Assembly (NCBI RefSeq): GCF_000497445.1
Contig: NZ_CM002285.1
Span: forward strand, 6,880,319-6,944,318
Reading direction: 5' to 3'
Origin: Streptomyces roseochromogenus subsp. oscitans DS 12.976
GTDB taxonomy: Bacteria; Actinomycetota; Actinomycetes; Streptomycetales; Streptomycetaceae
DNA: 64,000 bases
Under the pieces are notes generated by a model that was not told the DNA's origin, made no database searches, and saw nothing but the letters and a program-made list of their open reading frames with translations. Position numbers and translations under genes: made by a program. This document shows positions 53,451 to 62,323 of this stretch, piece after piece (within the stretch, counting starts at the first letter, position 1; each line of letters opens with the position of its first letter).

Positions 53451-55138
53451 GACGCTGGTCCTCGGCTCGTGGTGGTCTCGGGGGCGGGGGAGGGGACACG
53501 GCCGCCGGGGATCGCCGCGAGCAGTTCGCGGGTGTACTCGTGGCGAGGGCGGGTGAACAGTTCCTCCGGCGGGCCTGTCTCGACGACGCGGCCGGTCCGC
53601 ATCACGGCGACCTGGTGCGCGATCTGCCGTACGACGGCCAGGTCGTGCGATATGAAGAGGTAGGCCACCCCCGTGCCGGCCTGCAACTCGGCAAGCAGCT
53701 CCAGGACTTGGGCCTGCACGGACACGTCGAGGGCGGAGACCGGCTCGTCGCACACCACCAGGTCGGGGGAGAGAGCGAGCGCGCGGGCGATCGCCACGCG
53801 CTGCCGCTGTCCGCCGGACAGCTCCGCCGGCCGGCGCTCCAGTGTGGCGGAGGGAAGCGCCACCCGGTCGAGCAGTTCGCGGGCCCGGGCGAGCCGCGAG
53901 GCGCGGTCGCCGACCTTGAAGGCGCGCAGCGGCTCGGTGATCACCTCGCCGATGGAGAAGCGCGGGTCGAGCGAGGCATACGGGTTCTGGTAGACGAGTT
54001 GGGCGCGGCGGCGCAGCTGCCTGGTCTGGGCGCCACGCGCGGTGGTGACGTCGGTGCCGTCGAAGAGGATCTGCCCCGCGGTCGCGTCGGCAAGGCGGAG
54101 CACCAGGCGGGCGGTGGTGGACTTGCCCGAGCCCGACTCACCGACCAGGGCGAGGGTCTGGCCCCGGTGGAGGGTGAGGCTGACGTCGTCGACGGCGCGC
54201 AGGGTGCGGGGCCCGTCCCCGGTGCGGGGCAGCCTGAACTCCTTGACCAGGTTGCGCACTTCTACCAGGGGCGCCGTCTGCGCCTCCGGGATGGAGACCG
54301 GGGTGCGGGGCCGGGCGGTGGTGAGGCTCGGGGCACTGGCCAGCAAGTGCCGGGTGTAGTCGTCCCGCGGGTCGGCCAGGATGTCACGGGTGGGGCCCGC
54401 CTCGACGACCTTGCCCTGGGACATCACCACCAGCCGCTGTGCCCGGTCGGCGGCGACCCCGAGGTCGTGGGTCACGAGCAGGACCGCGGTGCCCGACTCC
54501 TCGGTGAGGCACTGGAGATGGTCGAGGATGATCCGCTGCACGGTGACGTCGAGCGCGCTCGTCGGCTCGTCGGCGATGATCAGTTCGGGCTGCGCGGCGA
54601 TGGCGATGGCGATCAGGGCGCGTTGCCGCATTCCGCCGGACAGTTCGTGCGGGTACTGCCGTGCGCGGGTGGCCGCGTCGGGCAGTCCGGCCCGGTCCAG
54701 GACGGCGACCGCCTCGGCGGGGGCCGAGCGGCGGGTCGCCAGACCGTGGATGCGCAGCACCTCGGCGACCTGGTCGCCGATCCGCTGGACCGGGTTGAGG
54801 GAGACGGTCGGGTCCTGGGGGACCAGTCCGATCCGTGCTCCGCGGACGGTGCGCAGTTCGGCTTCCGAGAGGGCGGCGAGATCGTGCCGGCCGAAGCGGA
54901 CCGTACCCGCGTCGATACGGCCGTTCGTCGGCAGGAGCCGGGTGATGGCGTGCGCGGTCGTGCTCTTGCCGGAGCCGGACTCGCCGACCACCGCGGTCAC
55001 CTGTCCCGGCCACACGTCGAGGTCGACGCCCCGGACCGCCGGGATCGTGCCGCCCCGGGTGCGGTACGACACAGACAGGCCGCGTAGCTCCAGCAGGGGT
55101 GTGGTCACGTCCTCACCGTTCTCACGTTCGTCGGTCAT
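53447..55138 (-). CDS. Dipeptide/oligopeptide-type ABC transporter ATP-binding protein (fused double ATPase)
   Basis: 563 residues joining DppD- and DppF-type ATPases. Walker A GESGSGKSTTA occurs twice (about residues 46 and 350). The signature motifs are LSGGMRQRALIA and LSGGQRQRVAIA, and the Walker B motifs are LIIADEPTSALD and LVVCDEPVSALD. Each half has the peptide-ABC C-terminal RHLLASAP/RELLAAIP tail. It energises the two permeases. Start and stop overlap both neighbours (ATGA). Confidence 0.95.
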   Translation of the reverse strand: MTDERENGEDVTTPLLELRGLSVSYRTRGGTIPAVRGVDLDVWPGQVTAVVGESGSGKSTTAHAITRLLPTNGRIDAGTVRFGRHDLAALSEAELRTVRGARIGLVPQDPTVSLNPVQRIGDQVAEVLRIHGLATRRSAPAEAVAVLDRAGLPDAATRARQYPHELSGGMRQRALIAIAIAAQPELIIADEPTSALDVTVQRIILDHLQCLTEESGTAVLLVTHDLGVAADRAQRLVVMSQGKVVEAGPTRDILADPRDDYTRHLLASAPSLTTARPRTPVSIPEAQTAPLVEVRNLVKEFRLPRTGDGPRTLRAVDDVSLTLHRGQTLALVGESGSGKSTTARLVLRLADATAGQILFDGTDVTTARGAQTRQLRRRAQLVYQNPYASLDPRFSIGEVITEPLRAFKVGDRASRLARARELLDRVALPSATLERRPAELSGGQRQRVAIARALALSPDLVVCDEPVSALDVSVQAQVLELLAELQAGTGVAYLFISHDLAVVRQIAHQVAVMRTGRVVETGPPEELFTRPRHEYTRELLAAIPGGRVPSPAPETTTSRGPAS

Positions 55139-56058
55139 GGCTGCCGGGACCATTCGCCGTCCAGCGCGCGGGCGATGCGGTTGGCGGCCAGCACGGTCGC
55201 GGCGATCGCCAGACCGGGCAGTGCGGTCAGCCACCAGGCGTTGGCGAGGTAGTTGCGGCCGTCGGAGATCAACGTGCCCCACTCCGGGGCGGGCGGGGGA
55301 GCGCCGTAGCCGAGGAAGCTCAGGGCGGAGACGGCCAGGATGGAGGATCCGAAGTCGAGGGTGGCCAGGACGATCACCGGGCCTGCGGCATTGGGCAGCA
55401 CATGTCGGCCGAGCACCGAGTACCAGCGGGCCCCGCTCGCGCGCGACGCCTCCACGAACACCGCCTGCCGCACGCGCAGTACCTCTGCGCGCGCCACTCG
55501 GGCGAACGCGGCGACGCTGGCGATGCCGACCGCGACGGCCACCCTCACCGTGCCGTAGCCCAGCGCGGTGACCAGGGCCAGGGACATGAACAGCGCGGGG
55601 ATGGACAGCAGTACGTCGACGAAGCGCATCAGCACGTCGTCCACCCAGCGGCCCACGAACCCGGCGACCACCCCGAGCAGTCCGCCGACCACGAACGCCA
55701 CCAGCACCGCGATCAGCGTGGCCTTCAGGGACAGCTGGGCGCCATGGACGACCCGCGAGAACACATCGCGGCCCAGCTCGTCGGTGCCGAACCAGTGACT
55801 TCCGCTCGGTCCGCGGAAGTTCTGCGACGGCACGCCCTTCAGCGGGTCCTGCGAGGTGAACAGGTCGGGCCAGAACGAGGCCAGCACCACCAGCACGAGG
55901 ACGACGACCGACAGCAGCAGTCCCGGGCGGCGCACCGCGAAGCGCAGCAGCCGCCGTACATCCACGCGGCGTCCCGGCTCCGGACCCGACCCCGCCTCGA
56001 CCGGGCGGGCGAGCCCCAGCGCCGCCTCGGCCGGGTCGTCGACAAGGCTCTGGCTCAT
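55135..56058 (-). CDS. ABC transporter permease (DppC/OppC family)
   Basis: 307 residues, six transmembrane helices. FRGPSGSHWFGTDELGRDVFSRVVHG is the OppC N-terminal signature, and the EAA loop is VEASRASGARWYSVLGRHVLPN. Coupled by 4-bp overlaps to the ATPase gene and the DppB-type permease. Confidence 0.94.
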   Translation of the reverse strand: MSQSLVDDPAEAALGLARPVEAGSGPEPGRRVDVRRLLRFAVRRPGLLLSVVVLVLVVLASFWPDLFTSQDPLKGVPSQNFRGPSGSHWFGTDELGRDVFSRVVHGAQLSLKATLIAVLVAFVVGGLLGVVAGFVGRWVDDVLMRFVDVLLSIPALFMSLALVTALGYGTVRVAVAVGIASVAAFARVARAEVLRVRQAVFVEASRASGARWYSVLGRHVLPNAAGPVIVLATLDFGSSILAVSALSFLGYGAPPPAPEWGTLISDGRNYLANAWWLTALPGLAIAATVLAANRIARALDGEWSRQP

Positions 56059-57014
56059 GCGAGTGCCGCCCTTCTGCCTGAGGCCACCACGATCCGCGGG
56101 TCGAGGAGTGGATAGACCAGGTCGATGACGAGGTTCGTCGTCACGAAGATCAGCGCCCCGAAGGCCACCACCCCCTGGACCACCGGGATGTCCTGGGCGG
56201 TGACGGCCGCCGCGGTCACGCGCCCGAGGCCGTCGCGGGAGAACACCGTCTCGACGACCACCGAACCGGCGATCAGCTGCCCGACCAGCAGGCCGACGAC
56301 CGTCAGCGCCGGCAGGGACGCATTGCGCAGGGCGTGCCGCAGATGCACCCGCCACCGGTCGGCACCCTTGGCCCGCGCGGTCTCCGCATACGCCTGGTCC
56401 AGTGCGGTGAGCAGGCTCTTGGCGAGCACCTGGGCGACCTGCGCGCCGGTCGGGACCGCCAGAGTCAGGGCCGGCAGGACCAGCCCCTTCAGGCCGTCGT
56501 TGCCGAACGCGGGGAACCAGTGCAGCCGGAAGGAGAACGTCTCGACGAGCAGCAGCCCCACCCAGAACGTCGGGACGGACACCCCCAGCGGCGGCAACGA
56601 CAGCAGCAGCTGCCGCAGCCAGCGCCGAGCGGTGTAGGTCGCCAGCACCGCCAGACCACCGCCGAGCAGCACCGCCAACAGCAGGGCAGCACTGGTCAGT
56701 TGGAGGGTCTGCGGCAGCGCGTCGGCCAGCGTCGAGGTGACCGGACGGCCGGTGGCGACCGAGTCGCCGAAGTCTCCGCGCACCGCCCGCCCGAGGTAGT
56801 CGGCGTACTGCACCAGCACCGGCTTGTCGAAGCCGTACTCGTGCCGCAGCGCGGCCAGCCGGGCCGGGTCGACGTCCCCCGAGTCCATCCCGGCACCGGC
56901 CATCGCGGTGACCGGGTCACCAGGCAGCCAGTTCAGTACCAGGAACGACACCGTGTACGCCGCCCACAGCACCCCGACCGCCTGTGCCAGTCGCTTGATC
57001 ACATAGCGGCGCAT
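56055..57014 (-). CDS. ABC transporter permease (DppB/OppB family)
   Basis: 319 residues, six transmembrane helices. YVIKRLAQAVGVLWAAYTVSF start, LVQYADYLGRAVRGDFGDS periplasmic motif and EAA loop YAETARAKGADRWRVHLRHALRN. Overlaps the DppC-type gene as ATGA and lies 3 bp after the substrate-binding protein gene. Confidence 0.94.
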   Translation of the reverse strand: MRRYVIKRLAQAVGVLWAAYTVSFLVLNWLPGDPVTAMAGAGMDSGDVDPARLAALRHEYGFDKPVLVQYADYLGRAVRGDFGDSVATGRPVTSTLADALPQTLQLTSAALLLAVLLGGGLAVLATYTARRWLRQLLLSLPPLGVSVPTFWVGLLLVETFSFRLHWFPAFGNDGLKGLVLPALTLAVPTGAQVAQVLAKSLLTALDQAYAETARAKGADRWRVHLRHALRNASLPALTVVGLLVGQLIAGSVVVETVFSRDGLGRVTAAAVTAQDIPVVQGVVAFGALIFVTTNLVIDLVYPLLDPRIVVASGRRAALA

Positions 57015-57017
57015 GCG

Positions 57018-58634
57018 CTAGCCGATCCAGGTGTCGTGCAACTGGATGCGGCTGCCCGAGTCGAAGTCGAGGCTGTGCACCTTCTTCGACACGGCCAGCT
57101 GGGTCTGGAGCTCCACCACCGGCACGTTGTACGCGTTCTGCACGATCAGCTTCTGCACCTCGTCCACCAGCTGCTCGCGCTTGGCGGTGTCCGTGGTCGC
57201 GGCCTGCCCGGACAGCGCCGTGTCCAGGGAAGTGGCGGGCAGGCGGTAGAAGTTGGCCAGCCGGGAGGAGAAGGAGGTACGCAGGATGTCCGGGTCGGAG
57301 CGGGTCACGTTGCTCCACACCAGGTCGAAGTCACCGCCCTGGAGCGTGGTGGCGAACTGGCTGACCTGACGCTGCTTGAGCACCACGTCGATCCCGACGG
57401 CCTTCAGCTGCTGCTGGACCAGCTCCAGTGCGGGCTGGTTGGTGGCGGCGTTGGGGAACCAGCTGATGGTCAGGCTCAGCCTCTTGCCGTCCTTGGCGCG
57501 TATGCCGTCACTGCCGGCTTTCCAACCGGCCGCTTCCAGCAGGGACTTCGCCTTGGCCGCGTCGAAGGCGAGGTCCGAGGAGAGGTCGGTGTAGTCGGGC
57601 GTGGTGTGCGCCAGGACGCTGGTCGCCGGCTGGGTGCCGGTCGGGAACACGGTGTCGGCGATCTGCTTGCGGTCGATGGCCGCCAGGATCGCCTGACGCA
57701 CCTTCACGTCCTTCAGCAGCGGCCGCGAGTTGTTGACGCCGAGCCCGAAGGCCACGCCGGGGTTGGCCCGGCGCAGCAGGGTGACCTGACCGCCCCCGAG
57801 CGCCGCCTCGTTGGCCTTGCCGACGCTGCTGATCGCGTCCACCTGCCCGGACTGGAGGCTGCCGGCCCGCACCCCCGCCTCGGGGATGACCTTGAAGACC
57901 AGCTTGTCCAGGTAGGCCTCGCCCTTCTTGGACCACAGCGAGGAGCCCCAGTCGTAGCCGGTGCGCTTGGCCAGAGTGATCGACTGGTTCTGGACGTACT
58001 GCCTGAGTACGAACGGCCCCGACCCGATCACACCGTCGCTGCACTTCTGCTGCGGGGTCTTCTTCACGCTCGGCGACGACTCGATGCCCAGCGAGTGGGT
58101 CGAAGTCGCCTGGAGGAACTGGGCGTTGGGCTCCTTGAAGGTCACCTTGACGGTCAGCGGGTCCACCGCGGTGGTGCTCTTGACGCCGCTGAGATAGCCC
58201 TGGGCGAGGACCCCGAGGGCGCCGAGCTTCGGCACCGCGTCGAAGTTGTCCTTGACCACCTGCGCGGTCAGCTGGGAGCCGTCGCTGAAGGTGACGCCCG
58301 AGCGCAGATGGAAGGTGAACTCCGTGGCGTCGGCGTTGATGTCCCAGCTCCTGGCGAGCCACGGCACGATCTTGCCGGTGCTGGGGTCCTGGTCGGTCAG
58401 GGAGTCCACGGTCTGGCGCACCGAGTAGATGCTCTCGTTGCTGCCGACCTGCTGTGGATCCACGCAGCCGACGTCGGAACCCACCGCGAAGGTCAGGGTG
58501 CCACCGGACTTCGGCCGGTTGCTTCCGCTACCGGGGTCGTCGCCCGAACCGCAGGCGGTCAGCAGTACACCGGTGGTCAGCAGGGCGGCGAGGGGCGCCC
58601 AGCGGGGGGCTCTGAAAGCCGGAAGTGCGTTCAC
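57018..58634 (-). CDS. ABC transporter substrate-binding lipoprotein (SBP family 5)
   Basis: 538-residue extracellular binding lipoprotein; lipobox LTAC (about residue 28). SBP_bac_5 signatures: YSVRQTVDSLTDQDPSTGKIVPWLARSW, FHLRSGVTFSDGSQLTAQ and DVKVRQAILAAIDRKQI. Family members bind peptides, nickel or sulfur compounds such as glutathione; the LLM enzymes and leader peptide around it favour an organosulfur ligand (inference). GTG 58634 has GGAG 8 nt upstream. Confidence 0.93.
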   Translation of the reverse strand: MNALPAFRAPRWAPLAALLTTGVLLTACGSGDDPGSGSNRPKSGGTLTFAVGSDVGCVDPQQVGSNESIYSVRQTVDSLTDQDPSTGKIVPWLARSWDINADATEFTFHLRSGVTFSDGSQLTAQVVKDNFDAVPKLGALGVLAQGYLSGVKSTTAVDPLTVKVTFKEPNAQFLQATSTHSLGIESSPSVKKTPQQKCSDGVIGSGPFVLRQYVQNQSITLAKRTGYDWGSSLWSKKGEAYLDKLVFKVIPEAGVRAGSLQSGQVDAISSVGKANEAALGGGQVTLLRRANPGVAFGLGVNNSRPLLKDVKVRQAILAAIDRKQIADTVFPTGTQPATSVLAHTTPDYTDLSSDLAFDAAKAKSLLEAAGWKAGSDGIRAKDGKRLSLTISWFPNAATNQPALELVQQQLKAVGIDVVLKQRQVSQFATTLQGGDFDLVWSNVTRSDPDILRTSFSSRLANFYRLPATSLDTALSGQAATTDTAKREQLVDEVQKLIVQNAYNVPVVELQTQLAVSKKVHSLDFDSGSRIQLHDTWIG

Positions 58635-58833
58635 GGAGGGTTCTCCTACTCGTGTCACCAGGCAAGAAGGCGCCGTACAAGGCACGACCGTGCATGGGTG
58701 TGCGGCCCCGGCCGGTACCAGACCGGTGGCGGGGAAGCGCTGTGCAGACAGGGATCAGGGCGGAGCGGGGTCAGCCGCAGGCGGGTGCGGTGACGGCCGG
58801 TGCGTGCCGGACTACGACCGGCGGAAGGGGCCG

Positions 58834-58950
58834 TCAGGCCTGACAGAGGCAGCTGGTCGAGCGCTTGAGGTCGATGTGGCGCCGACGCGAGAGCCGGGAG
58901 AACACGGTGGCGCCGGCGAAGCGGGCGCTGAGGTCACCACCGTGGCGCAT
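58834..58950 (-). CDS. Leader peptide (cysteine-type attenuator) of the organosulfur ABC operon
   Basis: 38 codons from ATG 58950 (GGAGG 7 nt upstream), ending SRRRHIDLKRSTSCLCQA. The RRHIDL...S..C pattern is the actinobacterial putative leader peptide found ahead of sulfur-assimilation genes; ribosome stalling at the Cys codons is thought to control the downstream operon. The next gene, the binding protein, starts 200 nt later, with inverted repeats between (GGCCTGAC/GTCAGGCC at the stop). Confidence 0.8.
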   Translation of the reverse strand: MRHGGDLSARFAGATVFSRLSRRRHIDLKRSTSCLCQA

Positions 58951-59186
58951 GCCGGTCCTCCACATTTCCGGCCCCGGTCACGGGGCCACGCGCTTGCGGG
59001 GATCGTCGGTGATCCCGCCGGGCTTTCACCTGGAGCACCCCACCGCGCGGGAGGGTTGCCGGTCAGCGAGCCAGGGCTTGACGCTGACACTCAATGCCGT
59101 TCGTGATCGTACGGAGGGCTCTTGTCGTACGTCAATGCCGGAAATCGACGCCCTGCAGGGGCAGTCGGACCGGCACCGGGTCCGGC

Positions 59187-60011
59187 TCAGGCACCGCCGC
59201 GCTCGCGGGGGATCTTCTGGCCGGCCTCGATCGCCACCGGGAGGCGGTTCTCGGCCGGGGGCAGCGGACAGGTGGCCAGGTCCGTGTAGGCGCACGGCAG
59301 GTTCGCGGCGCGGTTGAAGTCCAGGACGACCGTACCGTCGGCGGCGGGCGGCTCCAGGATGAGGGCCCGGTTGGCGGCGTAAGTGGTGACCCCGGAGGTC
59401 TCGTCGGTGAAGAGCACCATCAGCCGGTCCGCACCAGGGCCGGGGAACGCGGTCAGCGACAGCGGGCGCCCGTCCAGCTCGAACTCGACCCTGCCGGGAG
59501 CGTCGTACACATGCTCAAGGCCCTCGACCGCGGCGCCCACGGTGGTCGGCCGCGGCGTGTCGAAGGGGATGTAGCGGCCCGTCACGGCCCAGCGCGGGTC
59601 GGGGGCGTACGCGGGCGTTCCGGTGAAGGCCGTGCGCAGCGGCGCGTCCGGGTGCCGGGGGCGCACGATGTCGTTGCCGCCGCGCTTGGCGACCTCGATG
59701 ACGGCGTCTCCCCAGACCGCGTCGACGCCGCCGCGTTCGGGAAGCACGCCGAAGTGGTGTTCCCCGTGCACCGGCGTTCCGCCGACGACCAGTTCCTCGC
59801 CGTCGTCGAGGTCCACGACGACCCCGTCGGGGCCGGTGCGCCACGCACCCGGCGCGTCCGGGAAGCGCCGGGGCCGGTCGTCGAGCCAGTGCAGGCCGGT
59901 GATCGCCAGGAACCCGTGCGGGCCGGCGAGCCGGGCCTCCTGGGCGCGGTACCACTCCAGCCAGTTCTCGGTGAAGGCACGGAAGTCGGTCGTCGTGGCC
60001 TCGGTGGTCAT
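59187..60011 (-). CDS. DUF1684 domain-containing protein
   Basis: 274 residues. The family hallmark LDFNRAANLPCAYTDLATCPLPPAENRL is at the C-terminus (about residues 228-255); ATG 60011. No signal peptide. The biochemical role of DUF1684 is not established. It lies between an LLM monooxygenase and the ABC operon on the same strand, which links it to organosulfur use (inference). Confidence 0.9.
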   Translation of the reverse strand: MTTEATTTDFRAFTENWLEWYRAQEARLAGPHGFLAITGLHWLDDRPRRFPDAPGAWRTGPDGVVVDLDDGEELVVGGTPVHGEHHFGVLPERGGVDAVWGDAVIEVAKRGGNDIVRPRHPDAPLRTAFTGTPAYAPDPRWAVTGRYIPFDTPRPTTVGAAVEGLEHVYDAPGRVEFELDGRPLSLTAFPGPGADRLMVLFTDETSGVTTYAANRALILEPPAADGTVVLDFNRAANLPCAYTDLATCPLPPAENRLPVAIEAGQKIPRERGGA

Positions 60012-60073
60012 GGGTTCTCCTTCGTCACGGGGGTGCAGGGGGGCCGGTCGGGCCGTCGGTTCGACCGGCGTGC

Positions 60074-61063
60074 TCAGCGGGCCAGTTCGCCGAGGAGTCG
60101 CCAGGTGCGTCGGCGGTCGGCTTCTCCCGCGATCTCGGTGCCCGAGAACACGACCTCGGTGGCGCCGGCATCGCGGTAACGGCGTATCTCGGCCTCGACG
60201 GTCTTCTCGTCGCCGATCACGGCCAGGTCGGCGGCCCGCCGACCGCCGGAGAGTTCGATGACCCGGGCGTAGGACGGGATCTGTTCGTAGAACGCGAGGT
60301 TCTCGGTGGCCTTGGCCCGCACCGCCTCCACGTCGTCGGTGACCACGCCGGGCACCAGGGCCACGATCCTGGGCGCGGGACGACCGGCGGCCTCGGCGGC
60401 TGCGGTCAGGGCGGGCGCGATGTGGTCCGCCAGGGCGCGCGGTCCCGCCAGGTAGGGCAGGATCCCGTCCGCCAGCTCACCGCTGACCCGCAGCGCCTGT
60501 GGCCCCATCGCGGCGACCAGCAGGGGGACACCGCTCTCGGCACCCGGTACCCGTGCCGGGACCGGGGTGGTCGCGGTGAGCAGCTCGCCGTGGAAGTCGG
60601 CCGTGCCGGTCTCGGTCAACTGCCGCAGTGCGGTGAGGAATTCACGCAGGCGGGCGATGGGGCGTTCGAAGGGCAGGCCGAAGCCGGTCTCCGTCAGCAG
60701 TTTCGTGCCCAGGGCCAGGCCGAGGTGGTAGCGGCCATGGGTCGCGGCCTGGGCGGTCTGGGCCTGGCTGGAGACCAGCAGCGGGTGGCGGCCGAAGACG
60801 GGGATCGCGGAGGTGCCGACCTGCAGTCCGGGCACCTCGCGTCCGACGATCGCCGCGAGCTGGGGTGAGTCCGCGCCGAAGGTCTGCCCGAACCAGGCCG
60901 ACCGCAGACCGGCGACCGCGGCCTCCTGGGCCAGTTGCACGGTGGCGTCGACCTGGTTCGGCGCGTCGGACGCGTTGAGCGCTACTCCAACAGTCATGTC
61001 AGTCAGAACGGGCGTCGGCCGGGCCGCATTCCGGTCCGTGTGTGACAGCTTCTTGTCAGTCAT
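60074..61063 (-). CDS. LLM-class flavin-dependent oxidoreductase
   Basis: 329-residue luciferase-like enzyme (GVALNASDAPNQ, LRSAWFGQTFGADSPQLAA, YHLGLALGTKLL, VVFSGTEIAGEA). ATG 61063; an internal ATG at 60997 would trim 22 residues. Probably FMN- or F420-dependent. Same strand and 62 bp from DUF1684, so likely one operon with it. Substrate unknown. Confidence 0.9.
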   Translation of the reverse strand: MTDKKLSHTDRNAARPTPVLTDMTVGVALNASDAPNQVDATVQLAQEAAVAGLRSAWFGQTFGADSPQLAAIVGREVPGLQVGTSAIPVFGRHPLLVSSQAQTAQAATHGRYHLGLALGTKLLTETGFGLPFERPIARLREFLTALRQLTETGTADFHGELLTATTPVPARVPGAESGVPLLVAAMGPQALRVSGELADGILPYLAGPRALADHIAPALTAAAEAAGRPAPRIVALVPGVVTDDVEAVRAKATENLAFYEQIPSYARVIELSGGRRAADLAVIGDEKTVEAEIRRYRDAGATEVVFSGTEIAGEADRRRTWRLLGELAR

Positions 61064-61100
61064 GTGTACTCAGTCCTGAGCGGAAGGGCCGTCCCGGTGC

Positions 61101-61619
61101 TCATCCGCCTGCCGTCGGTCCCGCGCGGACCGGTGCGTGAGAGGTTCGCGCAGGCCGAGGTTCTCGCGCAGGGTGGTGCCCCCGCGCGGCGGCGTCGGCG
61201 ATCAGCGGCCGCCCCCAGGCACGGGCGGCCTCGGGGCGTTCCTCCTCCGTCACCACCCACTCGGCACGACCGGCGGAGATGTGGTCCCGGGACGCCAACT
61301 GGCGGGAGATATGGAAGGGTTCGGCATACGTGACCGGGACGACGGGCGCGATCCCGACGGTGCTCGTGGACGCTGCGACGAAGGCCGCCCGCTCCACCGC
61401 GCCGATACGGCCCACCGGACTCGGTGAGGCGCCGGGCGGCAGCACGCCGTCATCCAGGGTGATCAGGGTGAACCCGGCGTTCTCGGCGATGGCGGCGACC
61501 TGGGCCACGCGGCGCGGTGTGAGCAGCTGATCGGGGGAGTGGGCGGCGCGGCGCCAGGCCGCGGGGTGGGCGCCGTCGCCGTCGATCTCGACGGCGAGGT
61601 GCAGGGCGGGGCCGGTCAA
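61101..61619 (-). pseudogene. Truncated LLM monooxygenase
   Basis: From TTG 61619 (GGAAGGA upstream) this reads ALHLAVEIDGDGAHPAAWR...VAAIAENAGFTLITLDDGV...VGIAPVVPVTYAEPFHISRQ, the N-terminal third of an LLM enzyme. It then loses similarity after RAEWVVTEEERPEAARAWGRP and stops at 172 residues, against 350-450 for the family. FMN-binding C-terminal parts are gone. Confidence 0.7.
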
Positions 61620-61764
61620 TGGGGTTCCTTCCGGGAAACACGAGGACTCGCGGCCACAGGGCCACGACGAGACAGCCGGCGGAGGAGGTGGTCGCACATG
61701 GCGGAGGGGCGTCTCACCGCTGGGACGCCTGCGTGCCTTCTTGCGCCTCGACCGCGCGGATCTT

Positions 61765-61796
61765 GCCCACCGTCGCCGTCGACGGCGACGGTGGGC
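61765..61796. repeat. 32-bp perfect palindrome
   Basis: One arm is GCCCACCGTCGCCGTC; the other is its exact complement with no spacer. It lies in the intergenic region between the truncated LLM gene and the TauD leader peptide. It may be an operator or a cruciform-forming site. Confidence 0.85.
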
Positions 61797-61910
61797 GAGC
61801 CGTACCGAGCGGCGGCCGTCGACCGGCGCGGAGGTGCTGCGTGTCCGCAATGCAAGACCTGTCCGGAAAGCATTGACCAACGTGGTGGCCGTCTGCTGGA
61901 CTCGCGTCCC

Positions 61911-61988
61911 ATGAACCCGCGCGTGGACCTGACCCGGCGGCGCCACATCGATCTGGCGCACGTCTCCAGCGCGTTTTGTTGTCACTGA
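61911..61988 (+). CDS. Leader peptide (cysteine-type attenuator) of the tauD-ssuC operon
   Basis: 25-residue peptide ending TRRRHIDLAHVSSAFCCH, with two adjacent TGT Cys codons just before a His and the stop. This is the same leader family as at 58834-58950. It precedes the sulfonate dioxygenase/ABC operon by 335 nt, room for alternative hairpins. Confidence 0.82.
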   Translation: MNPRVDLTRRRHIDLAHVSSAFCCH

Positions 61989-62323
61989 CCCGGCAAGTGG
62001 TCGCCGGCATCGGCCGGTGTGCGTAGTCGGCGTGCGCCGGGCCGGGGCGGTGTGAAACCGCCCGCACTGCGATGCTTCCCCACCGGATCGTCGTATCCGC
62101 CTCCTGTGAGCGCTCAGCCTCGTATCAGCCGGAAGCCTGTTCGCGCACGCCGACCGGGTCGCTGAGAACGCGGCCGTAGCGGTCCTGCGACCACGCTTTT
62201 TCTCTCCGGCCCGGCCGATTCGGCGTTCCGCGTGCTGGGTCGATCAGCCCTGCGCGCTACCAGCGCCTTCATCCAACTGCCCGCACGCCTTGGTGTGCCC
62301 ATCCGTCCGGGAGGGACCCCCTC
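61989..62323 (+). promoter_or_regulatory. Long untranslated leader between leader peptide and tauD
   Basis: 335 nt with several G+C hairpins (e.g. GGGCGG-tgtgaaa-CCGCCC, 62044-62066) and a T-run at 62199-62203. This fits an attenuator governed by the leader peptide. No gene seen. Confidence 0.5.
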
